Shown here in pieces: positions 28,757 through 41,773 of a stretch of DNA of 64,000 nucleotides; position 1 is the first letter of the stretch; each line of letters opens with the position of its first letter. The notes beneath the pieces are model-generated. The model was not told the origin of the DNA. It did no database searches and saw only the letters and a program-made list of their open reading frames with translations. The translations under genes were made by a program, and so were the position numbers. Source of the DNA: Burkholderia ambifaria (GTDB taxonomy: Bacteria > Pseudomonadota > Gammaproteobacteria > Burkholderiales > Burkholderiaceae); assembly GCF_001443045.1 (NCBI RefSeq), contig NZ_LKPJ01000011.1, forward strand, positions 184,215 through 248,214, read 5' to 3'.

Positions 28757-30046
28757 GTGGACCAAATTCCCTTATGGGCGCAAATCGGCGCCGTCTTCCT
28801 GCTTCTCCTCTGCTCCAGCTTCTTTTCCATTTCCGAGACCGCGATGATGGCGCTCAACCGCCATCGGCTGAAGCATCTCGCCGGCCAGGGCGTGCTCGGC
28901 GCGAAAACCACGCAGGGTCTCCTCACGCGCACCGACCTGCTGCTCAGCGTGATCCTGATCGGCAACAACCTGTTCAACACGATCATCCCGGTCCTGACGA
29001 CGTCGCTCGCACTGCACACGTTCGGCCGTAACAACCTCGCACTGTCGATCGCGACCGGCATCGTCGCGTTCCTGATCATCGTGTTCGCGGAAATCGCGCC
29101 GAAGATCGTCGGCGCGACCTTTCCCGAGCGCATCGCGCTGCCCGCGAGTCTCGTGATCGCGCCACTGATGCGCGTGTTCAAGCCGGTCGTCTGGTTCGTC
29201 AACGCGCTCGCGAACGGCGTGCTCTGGGCGCTGCGCATCAATACGAAGAAGGGCCGCGACCAACGGATGTCGGCCGACGAACTGCGCGCGATCGTGCTCG
29301 AGTCGAGCAGTTTCATGCCGACCAAGCACCGCAGCATCCTGCTCAACCTGTTCGACCTCGAGAACATCACGGTCGACGACGTGATGGTGCCGCGCCGGCA
29401 GATCGAGTCGCTCAACTTCTACGCGCCGCTCGACGACGTCCTGCATCAGCTCGAGACCTGCTATCACAACCGCCTGGTCGTCTACGAAGGCGACATCGAC
29501 AAGGTGCTCGGCGTGCTGCACGTCCGCAAGACGCTCACCGCGCTGCACAATCAGGATTTCGATCGCGAAACGTTGCGCGTGCTGCTCGCCGAACCGTACT
29601 ACGTGCCATCGGGCACGCCGGTCGTCCAGCAGCTCCAGTATTTCCAGGAAAGCCGGCAGCGCACGGCGCTCGTCGTCAACGAGTACGGCGAACTCGAGGG
29701 GCTCGTCACGCCCGAGGACATCATCGAGGAGCTGATCGGCGAATTCACGACGTCGATGCCGCGCGGCGAGCGTACGGGCGGCTGGGACGAGAACGGTGAA
29801 TGCATCGTCGCCGCCAGCACGCCGCTGCGCGAACTGAACCGCTGGCTGCACCTGCAGCTGCCGACCGACGGACCGAAGACGCTGAACGGCCTGATCCTCG
29901 AGATCCTCGAGGAAATTCCCGAAGGCGACGTGTGCCTGAAAATCCGCGACGTGATGCTCGAGGTCATGCGCAGCGACGACCAGGCCGTGCGTACCGTCAA
30001 GCTCTTCAAGCCACGCAGCACACGCTCACGCGCCACAACGCGCTAG
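28757..30046 (+). CDS. CNNM/CorC-HlyC-type membrane protein with CBS domains
   Basis: A 429-residue inner membrane protein starting at GTG 28757 (MDQIPLWAQIGAVFLLLLCSSFFSISETAMMALNRHRL). The N-terminal half is the DUF21/CNNM transmembrane domain with four or so hydrophobic segments (to residue about 165). Two CBS domains follow (VDDVMVPRRQIESL; YVPSGTPVVQQLQYFQ), then the small C-terminal transporter-associated domain. Family members are proposed Mg2+/Co2+ exporters; the substrate is not provable here. Confidence 0.92.
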   Translation: MDQIPLWAQIGAVFLLLLCSSFFSISETAMMALNRHRLKHLAGQGVLGAKTTQGLLTRTDLLLSVILIGNNLFNTIIPVLTTSLALHTFGRNNLALSIATGIVAFLIIVFAEIAPKIVGATFPERIALPASLVIAPLMRVFKPVVWFVNALANGVLWALRINTKKGRDQRMSADELRAIVLESSSFMPTKHRSILLNLFDLENITVDDVMVPRRQIESLNFYAPLDDVLHQLETCYHNRLVVYEGDIDKVLGVLHVRKTLTALHNQDFDRETLRVLLAEPYYVPSGTPVVQQLQYFQESRQRTALVVNEYGELEGLVTPEDIIEELIGEFTTSMPRGERTGGWDENGECIVAASTPLRELNRWLHLQLPTDGPKTLNGLILEILEEIPEGDVCLKIRDVMLEVMRSDDQAVRTVKLFKPRSTRSRATTR

Positions 30047-30128
30047 CCGAACGGCCGACTGTCGGCGCCACTCGCGATACGCGACCATTTGCCGGTCACG
30101 ATCAACAGGCGGCCGAGCGCCGGCTCAC

Positions 30129-31406
30129 ATGCACTTCCCATCTCCCGGAGCGCCGCTGCGCACGCAGCGGCCGCCCGTCGCTACCGACGCATCGCCCGCT
30201 GAAACACCCCGTTCGCTCGATGCGACGCAACTCGACGACTCGCCCGCCGTACGGCTGCTGACCGACACGCTTCACGCCGCCCGCGTGCGCGATGCGTCCG
30301 ACATCCACGTCGAGCCGTTCGAAGCGGGCTGGCGCATCCGCCTGCGCATCGACGGCGTCCTGCATGAACACGTGCGGCCACCTGCTCATCTGCGCGACGC
30401 GCTCGTGACACGAATCAAGGTGCTCGCCCGCATGGACATCGCCGAGCGCCGGCTTCCGCAGGACGGCCGGCTGCGCATCGCGGTCGACGGCGGCCTGCGA
30501 GGCGACTACCGGGTCAGCTCGCTGCCCACGCTGTTCGGCGAGAAGCTCGTGCTGCGCCGCCTCGAAACGCTGCCGCCCGATCTCACGCTCACGCGCCTCG
30601 GCTTCGACGCGCGGCAGGCCGCTGCGATGGAGGCCGCAATACGCGCGCCGCACGGTCTGGTGCTCGTCACCGGCCCCACTGGCAGCGGCAAGACGCTGTC
30701 GCTCTACTGCGCTCTGCAGATGCTGGATCGCAACGCGCACAACGTATGCACGGTCGAGGATCCTGCCGAGATTCAGCTCGACGGCATCAACCAGGTCGGC
30801 GTGGCGGAGAAGGCCGGGCTCACCTTCGCCACTGCGCTGCGCGCGCTGCTGCGGCAGGACCCGGACGTCATCATGGTCGGCGAGATCCGCGATGCGGAGA
30901 CAGCCGACGTCGCGATCAAGGCCGCGCAGACCGGGCACCTCGTGCTGTCGACGCTGCACACGAACGACGCGCCGGCAGCCGTCGCGCGACTGCTCGACAT
31001 CGGCGTCGCGCCGTACAACCTGGCGGCCGCGCTGCGCCTTGTCACCGCGCAACGTCTCGTGCGGCGTCTGTGCGTCACCTGCCGTGTACGCTCGGACGCG
31101 CCGGCGCGCGCGCTACGCGATGCGGGCTGCGATCCGGCAGCGCTGGCATCCGGATGGCGCCCGTTCGTCGCGCGCGGCTGTGCCGTCTGTCACGGTATTG
31201 GTTATCGAGGCCGGATCGGCCTGCACCAGACCATGCCGGTTTCGTCCGAGATGGCCGAACGCATCGTCGCGCGCGCAAGCGTCGTTGCGCTGGCGCAATG
31301 CGCGGCGGACGAAGGCGTGCGCAGTCTGCGCGACGCGGCACTCGCGCACGTTCGCGACGGCACGACGAGCGTCGCGGAAGCGCTGTCCGCGACGCCTGAC
31401 GCATGA
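30129..31406 (+). CDS. pilB: Type IV pilus/type II secretion assembly ATPase, short form
   Basis: Hexameric ATPase that drives pilin polymerisation at the inner membrane. The 425 residues contain SDIHVEPFEAGWRIRLRIDGVL (N2 domain), Walker A GPTGSGKTLSLY near residue 182, the Asp box and Walker B DPDVIMVGEIRDAETAD near residue 244, the His box LSTLHTNDA, and a tetracysteine zinc site (CVTC...CAVC, residues about 316-355). Full-length PilB is about 570 residues; the N-terminal MshEN domain is missing here. pilC starts within its stop (4-bp overlap). Confidence 0.9.
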   Translation: MHFPSPGAPLRTQRPPVATDASPAETPRSLDATQLDDSPAVRLLTDTLHAARVRDASDIHVEPFEAGWRIRLRIDGVLHEHVRPPAHLRDALVTRIKVLARMDIAERRLPQDGRLRIAVDGGLRGDYRVSSLPTLFGEKLVLRRLETLPPDLTLTRLGFDARQAAAMEAAIRAPHGLVLVTGPTGSGKTLSLYCALQMLDRNAHNVCTVEDPAEIQLDGINQVGVAEKAGLTFATALRALLRQDPDVIMVGEIRDAETADVAIKAAQTGHLVLSTLHTNDAPAAVARLLDIGVAPYNLAAALRLVTAQRLVRRLCVTCRVRSDAPARALRDAGCDPAALASGWRPFVARGCAVCHGIGYRGRIGLHQTMPVSSEMAERIVARASVVALAQCAADEGVRSLRDAALAHVRDGTTSVAEALSATPDA

Positions 31407-32617
31407 TCGCGATGCATATGCCGCCGCCCGAAACCCGCTTCGCGTGGCGCGGCCGTCGTCGCGACGGCACGCCGTGCCGCGGGAACGTCATCGCATTCGA
31501 CGCAGCCGCCGCACGTGCCGCGCTCGCGCGCGACGGCGTCGTAGTGCTGTCGCTTGACATCCGCGGCACAGCCCGGCCACCTGCGGTCGGCGCACGGGAG
31601 GTCACGCGCTTCACGCGCCAACTCGCGAGCCTGCTGCAGGCCGGACTGCCGCTTGCACCATCGCTCGAGATGCTCGCCCGCACCCGCACGCGCGACGGGC
31701 TGCCGCGCATCGCCGCAGGCCTCGCACGCGAGATCGTCGGCGGGCAGCGCTTCGCCACCGCGCTTGCGCGCTATCCGGCGCAGTTCGGCATGCTGTATCG
31801 CCAACTGATCGAGGTAGGCGAAGCATCGGGCGCACTCGACACCGTGCTGACCCGCGTCGCGGAGCACCGCGAACGCGCCGACGCGCAATGGCGCAAGCTG
31901 CGTGCCGCGCTCGCCTATCCGGTCGCCGTCATCGTGTTCGCGCTCGCGATCTCGGCCGCGCTAATGGTATGGGTCGTGCCGACGTTCCAGCAAATCTTCG
32001 ACGGCTTCGGCGCGACACTGCCGGCACCGACCCGCGCGCTGCTCGCCCTTTCCTCCGCGACATCGGCCTGGGGCGGAACGTTCGTCGCCGGCGCCGCAGT
32101 GGCGGGACTCGCCGCACGCCACACGCTGCGGCGCTCGCCATCGCTGAACTATACGGTCGCGCGGCACGTGCTGAACGCACCGCTTGTCGGCAGCGCGCTC
32201 ACGCGGTTCGCGACCGCGCGCTGGTGCCGCTCGCTTGCCACGCTGCTCGGTGCCGGCGTACCGCTCGCCGATGCATTCGCCACGCTCGAACGCACTGCGG
32301 GCCACCCGGTGTTCGAACAGGCCACCGTGCAGATCGCGACGCGCGTGTTGCGCGGCGCACGTCTTGCCGATGCGATGCACGCGGCGGGCTGCTTCCCGGA
32401 CGACGTCGTGCAACCGATCGCCGTCGCCGAGGAAACCGGCGCACTCGACTCGATGCTCGCCGACATCGCCGCGCTCTGCGAGCGTCAGTTCGACGCCCGC
32501 CTCGATGCGCTCGCCGCGCTCGGCGAGCCGCTGATCGTGATCGTGCTCGGCGCACTCGTCGGCGGCCTCGTGATCGCGATGTATCTGCCCATCCTTCAGC
32601 TGGGCAACGTGGTGTAG
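31403..32617 (+). CDS. pilC: Type IV pilus inner membrane platform protein
   Basis: Polytopic scaffold of the pilus assembly machine that couples the ATPase to pilin insertion. The 404 residues carry two tandem T2SSF domains: first FTRQLASLLQAGLPLAPSLEMLA..., second ARWCRSLATLLGAGVPLADAFATLERT..., each with hydrophobic segments; the last span is LIVIVLGALVGGLVIAMYLPIL. It overlaps pilB by 4 bp (ATGA) and precedes pilD by 45 bp. Confidence 0.93.
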   Translation: MIAMHMPPPETRFAWRGRRRDGTPCRGNVIAFDAAAARAALARDGVVVLSLDIRGTARPPAVGAREVTRFTRQLASLLQAGLPLAPSLEMLARTRTRDGLPRIAAGLAREIVGGQRFATALARYPAQFGMLYRQLIEVGEASGALDTVLTRVAEHRERADAQWRKLRAALAYPVAVIVFALAISAALMVWVVPTFQQIFDGFGATLPAPTRALLALSSATSAWGGTFVAGAAVAGLAARHTLRRSPSLNYTVARHVLNAPLVGSALTRFATARWCRSLATLLGAGVPLADAFATLERTAGHPVFEQATVQIATRVLRGARLADAMHAAGCFPDDVVQPIAVAEETGALDSMLADIAALCERQFDARLDALAALGEPLIVIVLGALVGGLVIAMYLPILQLGNVV

Positions 32618-32662
32618 CATCGCAACCGATTCTGTCGCCTTTCAAGCCCGAACCCGAGCCCC

Positions 32663-33574
32663 ATGACGCCCGTGCCCCTGACCACCGTTTTCGATTCGCC
32701 CGAAGGCACGTTGCTCGCGCTGGCGATGCTGCCGCCCGCGGTGCAGTATGCATTCGCCGTCGCGCTCGGTCTGTGCGTCGGCAGCTTCGTCAACGTCGTC
32801 GTGCACCGGATCCCGGTGATGATGCAGCGCGCATGGCAGGCCGAAATCGCAGAAGCGACCGGCAACCCGAGCCCGGCGCCGGACGACGGCTATCCGCCGC
32901 ACTATGATCTGTGGCGCCCGCGCAGCGCATGTCCGCACTGCGGTCACGTGCTGCGTGCTTGGGAGAACATCCCGCTCGTCAGCTACCTGATGTTGCGCGG
33001 GCACTGCCGCCAGTGCGGCCATGCGATCGGCATGCGTTATCCGCTCGTCGAGCTCGCCGGTGCGCTGCTCGCCGCCGGGTCGCTCGCCGCGTTCGGCCCC
33101 ACCGCCGCCGCACTCGCCGCGTTCGGACTTTGCGCCGCACTGCTGGCGATGAGCGCGATCGATATCCGGACCGGCTACCTGCCCGATTCGATGACGCTGC
33201 CGCTGCTGTGGGCGGGGCTCGCACTGAATCTCGGCAGCACGTTTACGTCGCTGCGCTCGGCCGTGGTCGGCGCGATGGTTGGCTATCTGTTCCTGTGGTC
33301 GATCTACTGGCTGTTCAAATGGCTGCGCGGCATCGAGGGCATCGGCTTCGGCGACCTGAAGCTGCTCGCCGCGCTCGGCGCATGGATGGGCTGGGCCGCG
33401 CTGCCGCAGGTCGTGCTGTTCGCCGCGGTGACGGGCGCGATCGTCGGGCTCGTCGCGACCTGGCGCGGGCGCATGCGCTTCGAGGAGCCGATTCCGTTCG
33501 GCCCTTTCCTCGCAGCAGGCGGCGTCGCGACGCTGTTTTTCGGTACCCCTTTCTATTCGGCGCTCGGCGGCTGA
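32663..33574 (+). CDS. pilD: Prepilin leader peptidase / N-methyltransferase
   Basis: Cleaves and N-methylates type IV prepilins and type II pseudopilins. The 303-residue membrane protein has the cytoplasmic tetracysteine zinc motif (CPHCGH near residue 90 and CRQCGH near residue 115) and the two catalytic aspartates, in SAIDIRTGYLPDSMTLP and in GIGFGDLKLLAALGAWMGW (GxGDxK). No prepilin gene lies nearby. Confidence 0.96.
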   Translation: MTPVPLTTVFDSPEGTLLALAMLPPAVQYAFAVALGLCVGSFVNVVVHRIPVMMQRAWQAEIAEATGNPSPAPDDGYPPHYDLWRPRSACPHCGHVLRAWENIPLVSYLMLRGHCRQCGHAIGMRYPLVELAGALLAAGSLAAFGPTAAALAAFGLCAALLAMSAIDIRTGYLPDSMTLPLLWAGLALNLGSTFTSLRSAVVGAMVGYLFLWSIYWLFKWLRGIEGIGFGDLKLLAALGAWMGWAALPQVVLFAAVTGAIVGLVATWRGRMRFEEPIPFGPFLAAGGVATLFFGTPFYSALGG

Positions 33575-33658
33575 CATGACGCACCGCCCGCGTCCGCTTT
33601 GTTCGCTGCGTCGTGGAGAAGCGACTCGCTTCCCCGCGGCGACCCGGCGGAGGCTCAC

Positions 33659-34267
33659 ATGTTTGCAATAGGACTCACCGGCGGCATCGGCAGTGGCAAG
33701 ACGACCGTCGCCGATATGTTCGCCGCACGCGGTGCATCGCTCGTCGATACCGACCTGATCGCGCACCGTATCACCGCACCGGCCGGTCTCGCGATGCCGG
33801 CGATCGAACACGCATTCGGACCGGACTTCGTCGCGGCCGACGGCTCGCTCGATCGCGCGAAGATGCGCGCACTGATTTTCAGCGACGACGACGCACGCCG
33901 GCGCCTCGAAGCAATCACGCATCCGCTGATCCGCGCGGAGACCGATCGCGAGGCCCGTGAAGCGCAGGGCCCGTACGTGATCTTCGTCGTGCCGCTGCTC
34001 GTGGAGTCAGATAACTGGAAGGCACGAAGCGATCGCGTGCTGGTCGTCGATTGTCCGGTCGAAACGCAGATTGCACGTGTGATGCGGCGCAATGATTTCA
34101 CGCGCGAACAGGTCGAAGCGATCATCGCAAGACAGGCGACGCGTGAAGCGCGTCTCGCGGCAGCCGACGACGTGATCGTCAACGATGCGACAACACCCGG
34201 TGCACTCGCCGCGCAGGTCGATACATTGCACCAACGCTATCTCGAATTTGCGGCCGCCGCGCACTGA
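33659..34267 (+). CDS. coaE: Dephospho-CoA kinase
   Basis: Last step of coenzyme A synthesis: phosphorylation of the ribose 3'-OH of dephospho-CoA. Start at ATG 33659 ([26 protein letters not shown]), 202 residues, with the P-loop in the first 16 residues and the CoA-fold motifs [11 protein letters not shown] and HPLIRAE. It follows pilD in the order common to gamma- and betaproteobacteria (pilD-coaE-zapD-yacG). Confidence 0.97.
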   Translation: MFAIGLTGGIGSGKTTVADMFAARGASLVDTDLIAHRITAPAGLAMPAIEHAFGPDFVAADGSLDRAKMRALIFSDDDARRRLEAITHPLIRAETDREAREAQGPYVIFVVPLLVESDNWKARSDRVLVVDCPVETQIARVMRRNDFTREQVEAIIARQATREARLAAADDVIVNDATTPGALAAQVDTLHQRYLEFAAAAH

Positions 34268-34325
34268 CCGCCGCGCGCGATCGTGATGGTGTACGAAATT
34301 GGTGCGTTGCTAGGGTAGAGAGTGA

Positions 34326-35132
<807 letters not shown>

Positions 35133-35160
35133 CGGCCGTGCGCCGGTTCGACGCTTTCGT

Positions 35161-35361
35161 ATGACTACTGTTGTGAAATGTCCTTCGTGCGGCGCAGAAG
35201 TGCGCTGGACGCCTGAAAACAAGTTCCGCCCCTTCTGTTCGGCCCGCTGCAAGCAGCTCGACCTCGGGGCATGGGCCGCAGAAAAGTATCGGATCGGCGG
35301 ATCCTCCGACGAAGGTCCGTCGTCGGAGGAAGACGGCACCGACGGCCGCCGCGACAGCTGA
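35161..35361 (+). CDS. yacG: DNA gyrase inhibitor YacG
   Basis: A 66-residue zinc-finger protein that binds the GyrB C-terminal region and inhibits gyrase in E. coli. The Cys4 zinc site is [12 protein letters not shown]...[14 protein letters not shown], followed by WAAEKYRI, all diagnostic. The C-terminal 18 residues are acidic and unstructured. It starts 28 bp after zapD and ends the plus-strand block. Confidence 0.96.
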   Translation: MTTVVKCPSCGAEVRWTPENKFRPFCSARCKQLDLGAWAAEKYRIGGSSDEGPSSEEDGTDGRRDS

Positions 35362-35422
35362 GCGGCACGCAGCATCGTCCGTTCGCGGATATGGCCCGCT
35401 TTTCAGACGGGCCGCCGCGGCG

Positions 35423-35881
35423 TCATTGCGACGCCGCTTCCTTCTCGAGCAGTTCCAGCACTGGCAGCGCCGCCGGCAACAGCGGCGCGACGTCGACCGG
35501 CAATTGCTGCCACACGAACGCCTGCCCTTCCTTGCTGTGCGGCTCGCCCGTCCAGCCCGTCACCTTGCAGAAATAGAGCCGCACATACGCGTGCGGATAA
35601 TCGTGCTCGAGCGTATGCCAGCGGTGGCTGGCCGTGACGACGATGCCGAGTTCCTCGTGCAGTTCGCGCGCCAGCGCGTCCTCGACGCTCTCGCCGGCTT
35701 CCAGCTTGCCACCCGGGAATTCCCAGTAGCCTTCGTACGGCTTGCCCTGCAGCCGCTGCGCGAGCAGGTAGCGGCAGCCGCCGACAGGGCCGTCCGACTG
35801 CACCATCACACCGACCGCGACTTCCGTCACCTTGCGGCCGTCAGGCGCGCGCACGGCGCCCGCTGCGGAATCCGTGCTCAT
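35423..35881 (-). CDS. MutT-like Nudix hydrolase
   Basis: A 152-residue Nudix protein. Start at 35881 (MSTDSAAGAVRAPDGRKVTEVAVGVMVQ), with AAGGAG 6 bp upstream; it overlaps the stop of the DUF815 gene by 4 bp. The Nudix box is GGKLEAGESVEDALARELHEELGI. With YWEFPGGKLE this is the MutT (8-oxo-dGTP diphosphatase) style. Position beside yacG and zapD agrees with E. coli mutT, which sits next to yacG and secA. Confidence 0.92.
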   Translation of the reverse strand: MSTDSAAGAVRAPDGRKVTEVAVGVMVQSDGPVGGCRYLLAQRLQGKPYEGYWEFPGGKLEAGESVEDALARELHEELGIVVTASHRWHTLEHDYPHAYVRLYFCKVTGWTGEPHSKEGQAFVWQQLPVDVAPLLPAALPVLELLEKEAASQ

Positions 35882-36747
35882 GCCTGCTCCTTGCGGCCCG
35901 ACCAGTCGCGTGCGAACTGCCACGCGACACGCCCCGAACGCGAACCGCGCTCGAGCGCCCAGACGAGCGCGTCGCCCCGCGCCGTCTCGATCTCGGCGTC
36001 CGCGCAGCCGAAATGGCGCAGCCAGTGCGCGACGATGCCGAGATAGTCGTCCTGCTTGAACGGGTAGAAGCTGACCCACAGGCCGAAGCGCTCCGACAGC
36101 GAGATCTTTTCCTCGACGACTTCACCGGGGTGGATCTCGCCGTCCGGCAGATGCTTGTACGACTCGTTGTCGCTCATGTACTCGGGCAGCAGATGGCGGC
36201 GGTTCGACGTCGCGTAGATCAACACGTTGTCGGACTGTGCGGCGATCGAGCCGTCGAGCGCGACTTTCAGCGCCTTGTAGCCCGATTCGCCCTCCTCGAA
36301 CGACAGGTCGTCGCAGAACACGATGAACCGCTCCGGACGCTGCGAGATCAGCTCGACGATGTCGCCGAGATCGTGCAGGTCGTCCTTGTCGACTTCGATC
36401 AGGCGCAGCCCGTCCTTCGCATACGCATTCAGGCACGCCTTGATCAGCGACGACTTGCCGGTGCCGCGCGCACCGGTCAGCAGCACGTTGTTCGCCGGCT
36501 TGCACTGCACGAACTGTCGCGTGTTCTGTTCGATCAGCCCTTTCTGCCGGTCGATGTTGTGCAGGTCGCCGAGGGTAATCGACGACGCTGCCGGCACCGG
36601 CTGCAGATAACCGCGCCCCTGGCGCTTGCGCCAGCGGAACGCGGTGGCGGCATTCCAGTCGACAGCCGCCGGTGCGGGCGGCAGCATCCCCTCGAGGCGG
36701 CCGAGCAATGCTTCGGCACGCGTCAGAAACTGTTCGAGCTTGTCCAT
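35878..36747 (-). CDS. DUF815 AAA-type ATP-binding protein
   Basis: A 289-residue predicted ATPase. Walker A is LTGARGTGKSSLIKACL near residues 89-100, and Walker B is RFIVFCDDLSFEEGESGYKALK. The preceding helix GLIEQNTRQFVQCKPANNVLL and the C-terminal HEADING-like lid match the DUF815/P-loop family found in many proteobacteria. Function unknown. It overlaps the MutT-like gene by 4 bp and follows argJ by 19 bp. Confidence 0.9.
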   Translation of the reverse strand: MDKLEQFLTRAEALLGRLEGMLPPAPAAVDWNAATAFRWRKRQGRGYLQPVPAASSITLGDLHNIDRQKGLIEQNTRQFVQCKPANNVLLTGARGTGKSSLIKACLNAYAKDGLRLIEVDKDDLHDLGDIVELISQRPERFIVFCDDLSFEEGESGYKALKVALDGSIAAQSDNVLIYATSNRRHLLPEYMSDNESYKHLPDGEIHPGEVVEEKISLSERFGLWVSFYPFKQDDYLGIVAHWLRHFGCADAEIETARGDALVWALERGSRSGRVAWQFARDWSGRKEQA

Positions 36748-36766
36748 GTCGTCCGAGCGCTCCCGA

Positions 36767-38008
36767 TCAGGAGCGGTAGTCCGCGTTGATGCTCACGTAA
36801 TCGTGCGACAGGTCGCACGTCCAGATGGTAGCCTGCGCGTCGCCGCGGCCGAGCAGCACGCGGATCGTGATTTCGCTCTGCTTCATCACGCGCTGGCCGT
36901 CCTCTTCCTGGTAGGCCGGGTTGCGACCGCCCGCCTTGGCGACGAGCACGTCGTCGAGATAGAGATCGATCTTGCCGACGTCGAGATCGGTGACGCCTGC
37001 GTAGCCGATCGCCGCGAGAATCCGGCCCAGGTTGGGGTCGGATGCGTAGAAGGCCGTCTTCACCAGCGGCGAATGACCGATCGCGTATGCGATCTGGCGG
37101 CACTCGGCGACGCTCTTGCCGCCTTCGACCTGCACGGTCATGAATTTCGTCGCGCCTTCGCCGTCGCGCACGATCAGCTGCGACAGCACCTGGGCGACCT
37201 GCGTGACCGCGTCGCGCAGCGCCGCATAGGCCGGCGAGTCGGTGGACGTGATCGCGGGCAGCGTGCTCTTGCCCGACGCGATCAGGATGAACGAGTCGTT
37301 CGTCGACGTATCGCCGTCGATCGTGATGCAGTTGAACGAGCGGTCGGCCACTTCCTTCACGAGCGTGTCGAGCACCGGCTGCGCGACGTTCGCATCGAAC
37401 GCGAGGAAGCCGAGCATCGTCGCCATGTTCGGCTTGATCATGCCCGCGCCCTTGCTGATGCCCGTCAGCGTGACCGTGTGGCCGTCGATCGTCACCTGAC
37501 GCGACGTGGCCTTCGGCAGCGTGTCGGTCGTCATGATCGCCTGCGCGGCGTCGTACCAATTCGCGGCCTTGCGGTTCGCGAGCGCAGCCGGCAGCCCTGC
37601 CTTCAGGCGGTCGATCGGCAGCGGCTCGAGAATCACGCCGGTCGAGAACGGCAGCACCTGTGCAGCGTCGATGTCTGCGAGGCGTGCGAGTTCCGCGCAG
37701 GTTTCGCGGGTGTTCGCGAGGCCCGGCTCACCGGTGCCCGCGTTCGCATTGCCCGTATTCACGACGAGCGCGCGGATGCCCGCGCCGCCCGCACGCACTT
37801 TGGCCAGGTGCTCGCGGCACACGATCACGGGTGCGGCGCAAAAGCGGTTCTCGGTGAATACGCCGGCGACCGTCGCCCCTTCGTCGACGGAAATGACCAG
37901 CACGTCCTTGCGATTCGGCTTGCGGATGTTCGCTTCCGCCCAGCCGAGCGTGACGCCGGCGACGGGATGCAGTTGGGCGGGATCGATCGACGGAAAATTG
38001 ACAGCCAT
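36767..38008 (-). CDS. argJ: Bifunctional ornithine acetyltransferase / N-acetylglutamate synthase
   Basis: Arginine synthesis: transfers acetyl from N-acetylornithine to glutamate, and may also make N-acetylglutamate from acetyl-CoA. Start at 38008 ([30 protein letters not shown]), 413 residues. The self-cleavage site is in [19 protein letters not shown], between Ala and the nucleophilic Thr, giving the alpha and beta chains. Located downstream of secA. Confidence 0.97.
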   Translation of the reverse strand: MAVNFPSIDPAQLHPVAGVTLGWAEANIRKPNRKDVLVISVDEGATVAGVFTENRFCAAPVIVCREHLAKVRAGGAGIRALVVNTGNANAGTGEPGLANTRETCAELARLADIDAAQVLPFSTGVILEPLPIDRLKAGLPAALANRKAANWYDAAQAIMTTDTLPKATSRQVTIDGHTVTLTGISKGAGMIKPNMATMLGFLAFDANVAQPVLDTLVKEVADRSFNCITIDGDTSTNDSFILIASGKSTLPAITSTDSPAYAALRDAVTQVAQVLSQLIVRDGEGATKFMTVQVEGGKSVAECRQIAYAIGHSPLVKTAFYASDPNLGRILAAIGYAGVTDLDVGKIDLYLDDVLVAKAGGRNPAYQEEDGQRVMKQSEITIRVLLGRGDAQATIWTCDLSHDYVSINADYRS

Positions 38009-38151
38009 GGGGCACACCTGCCGGATGGAAAATGCCGGCACGCGCCGGCATCGATTGGAAGAACCGGCGGCCGCACGAGCGGGCCGCCGCAACTCACGTC
38101 ACTGACTCGAAGCTGCGAACGAAGCGGCACGCGAATGCGCGCCGCCGCCGA

Positions 38152-40950
<2,799 letters not shown>

Positions 40951-41217
40951 CGGATCGGATCCTGCGTCGCAGCACCGGCGCCCGGCGCGTGTTGCGCGCC
41001 CCGACGCCCGAGCCTCGGCGGCTTAGCGAATTAGTGGAATCAAACGAGGAATTTTAGCACGCGGGAAAGCATGCGCCCGTGTCCCGGCTGGACTCACGCC
41101 GCGCGCCGAACCCGCGCTGGCAACCGGACACGCGGCCCGAAAGCCGCCCGTGCGCGAGCCGGCGCGGGTACAATCGGCATCAACGTCTGCGCCCGTGCGC
41201 GCCCGAAGAATGCCTCG

Positions 41218-41697
41218 ATGAACCGATTTTCCAAGCGTTTCGGCCCGCTCCCCGCGTATCGCCCGCAACCCGTGTCCGAAGTGCTCAACCGCACCGACGC
41301 GTTCGCGGCACTGCGCGCCGGTGTCGAACAGGTTGCGTCGCTGCAGCGCGACCTCACCGCGCTCCTGCCCGACTATCTCGCCAGTCATGTCGAACCGGGC
41401 TCCATCAAGGACGGTACACTGACCCTCTTTGCCGCGCACAATGCGCTCGCTGCCCGGCTGCGGCAGGTCGAGCCGCGCCTGCTCGCCGATCTCCAGAAGC
41501 GTGGCTGGCCGGTCTCGGCGCTGCGCGTGCGCGTGCGGCCGAAGGACGCGCCGGAGCCGCCGCACGTCAAGCAGGCGCGCATGACGACCGTTGGCGCTAC
41601 CGCGTTGCGCGAGCTCGCCGATCACCTCGAGCCGTCGCCGCTGCAGGCCGCGCTCGCGCGTATGGCTGCGCGGCACGGCGCGAAATCGTCGCGCTGA
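41218..41697 (+). CDS. DUF721 / DciA-like protein
   Basis: A 159-residue basic protein starting at ATG 41218 (MNRFSKRFGPLPAYRPQPVSEVLNRTDAFAALRAG). The central domain (LLPDYLASHVEPGSIKDGTLTLFAAHNALAARLRQVEPRLLADLQKRGWPVSALRVRV) matches the DUF721 family, whose members include DciA, the ancestral replicative helicase loader. The frame opens earlier, but that part lies in the secA promoter region. It is divergent from secA and convergent with lpxC. Confidence 0.88.
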   Translation: MNRFSKRFGPLPAYRPQPVSEVLNRTDAFAALRAGVEQVASLQRDLTALLPDYLASHVEPGSIKDGTLTLFAAHNALAARLRQVEPRLLADLQKRGWPVSALRVRVRPKDAPEPPHVKQARMTTVGATALRELADHLEPSPLQAALARMAARHGAKSSR

Positions 41698-41723
41698 AGG
41701 GGCTGCCGGCCGCGCTGCCCAAC

Positions 41724-41752
41724 AAAAAAGCGACCCGAAGGTCGCTTTTTTT
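41724..41752. terminator. Bidirectional terminator between the DUF721 gene and lpxC
   Basis: AAAAAAGCGACC / GGTCGCTTTTTT, a 12-bp perfect stem with a CGAA tetraloop. It serves both convergent genes. Confidence 0.93.
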
Positions 41753-41773
41753 ATCGCTCGTGCCGGACGCCGA

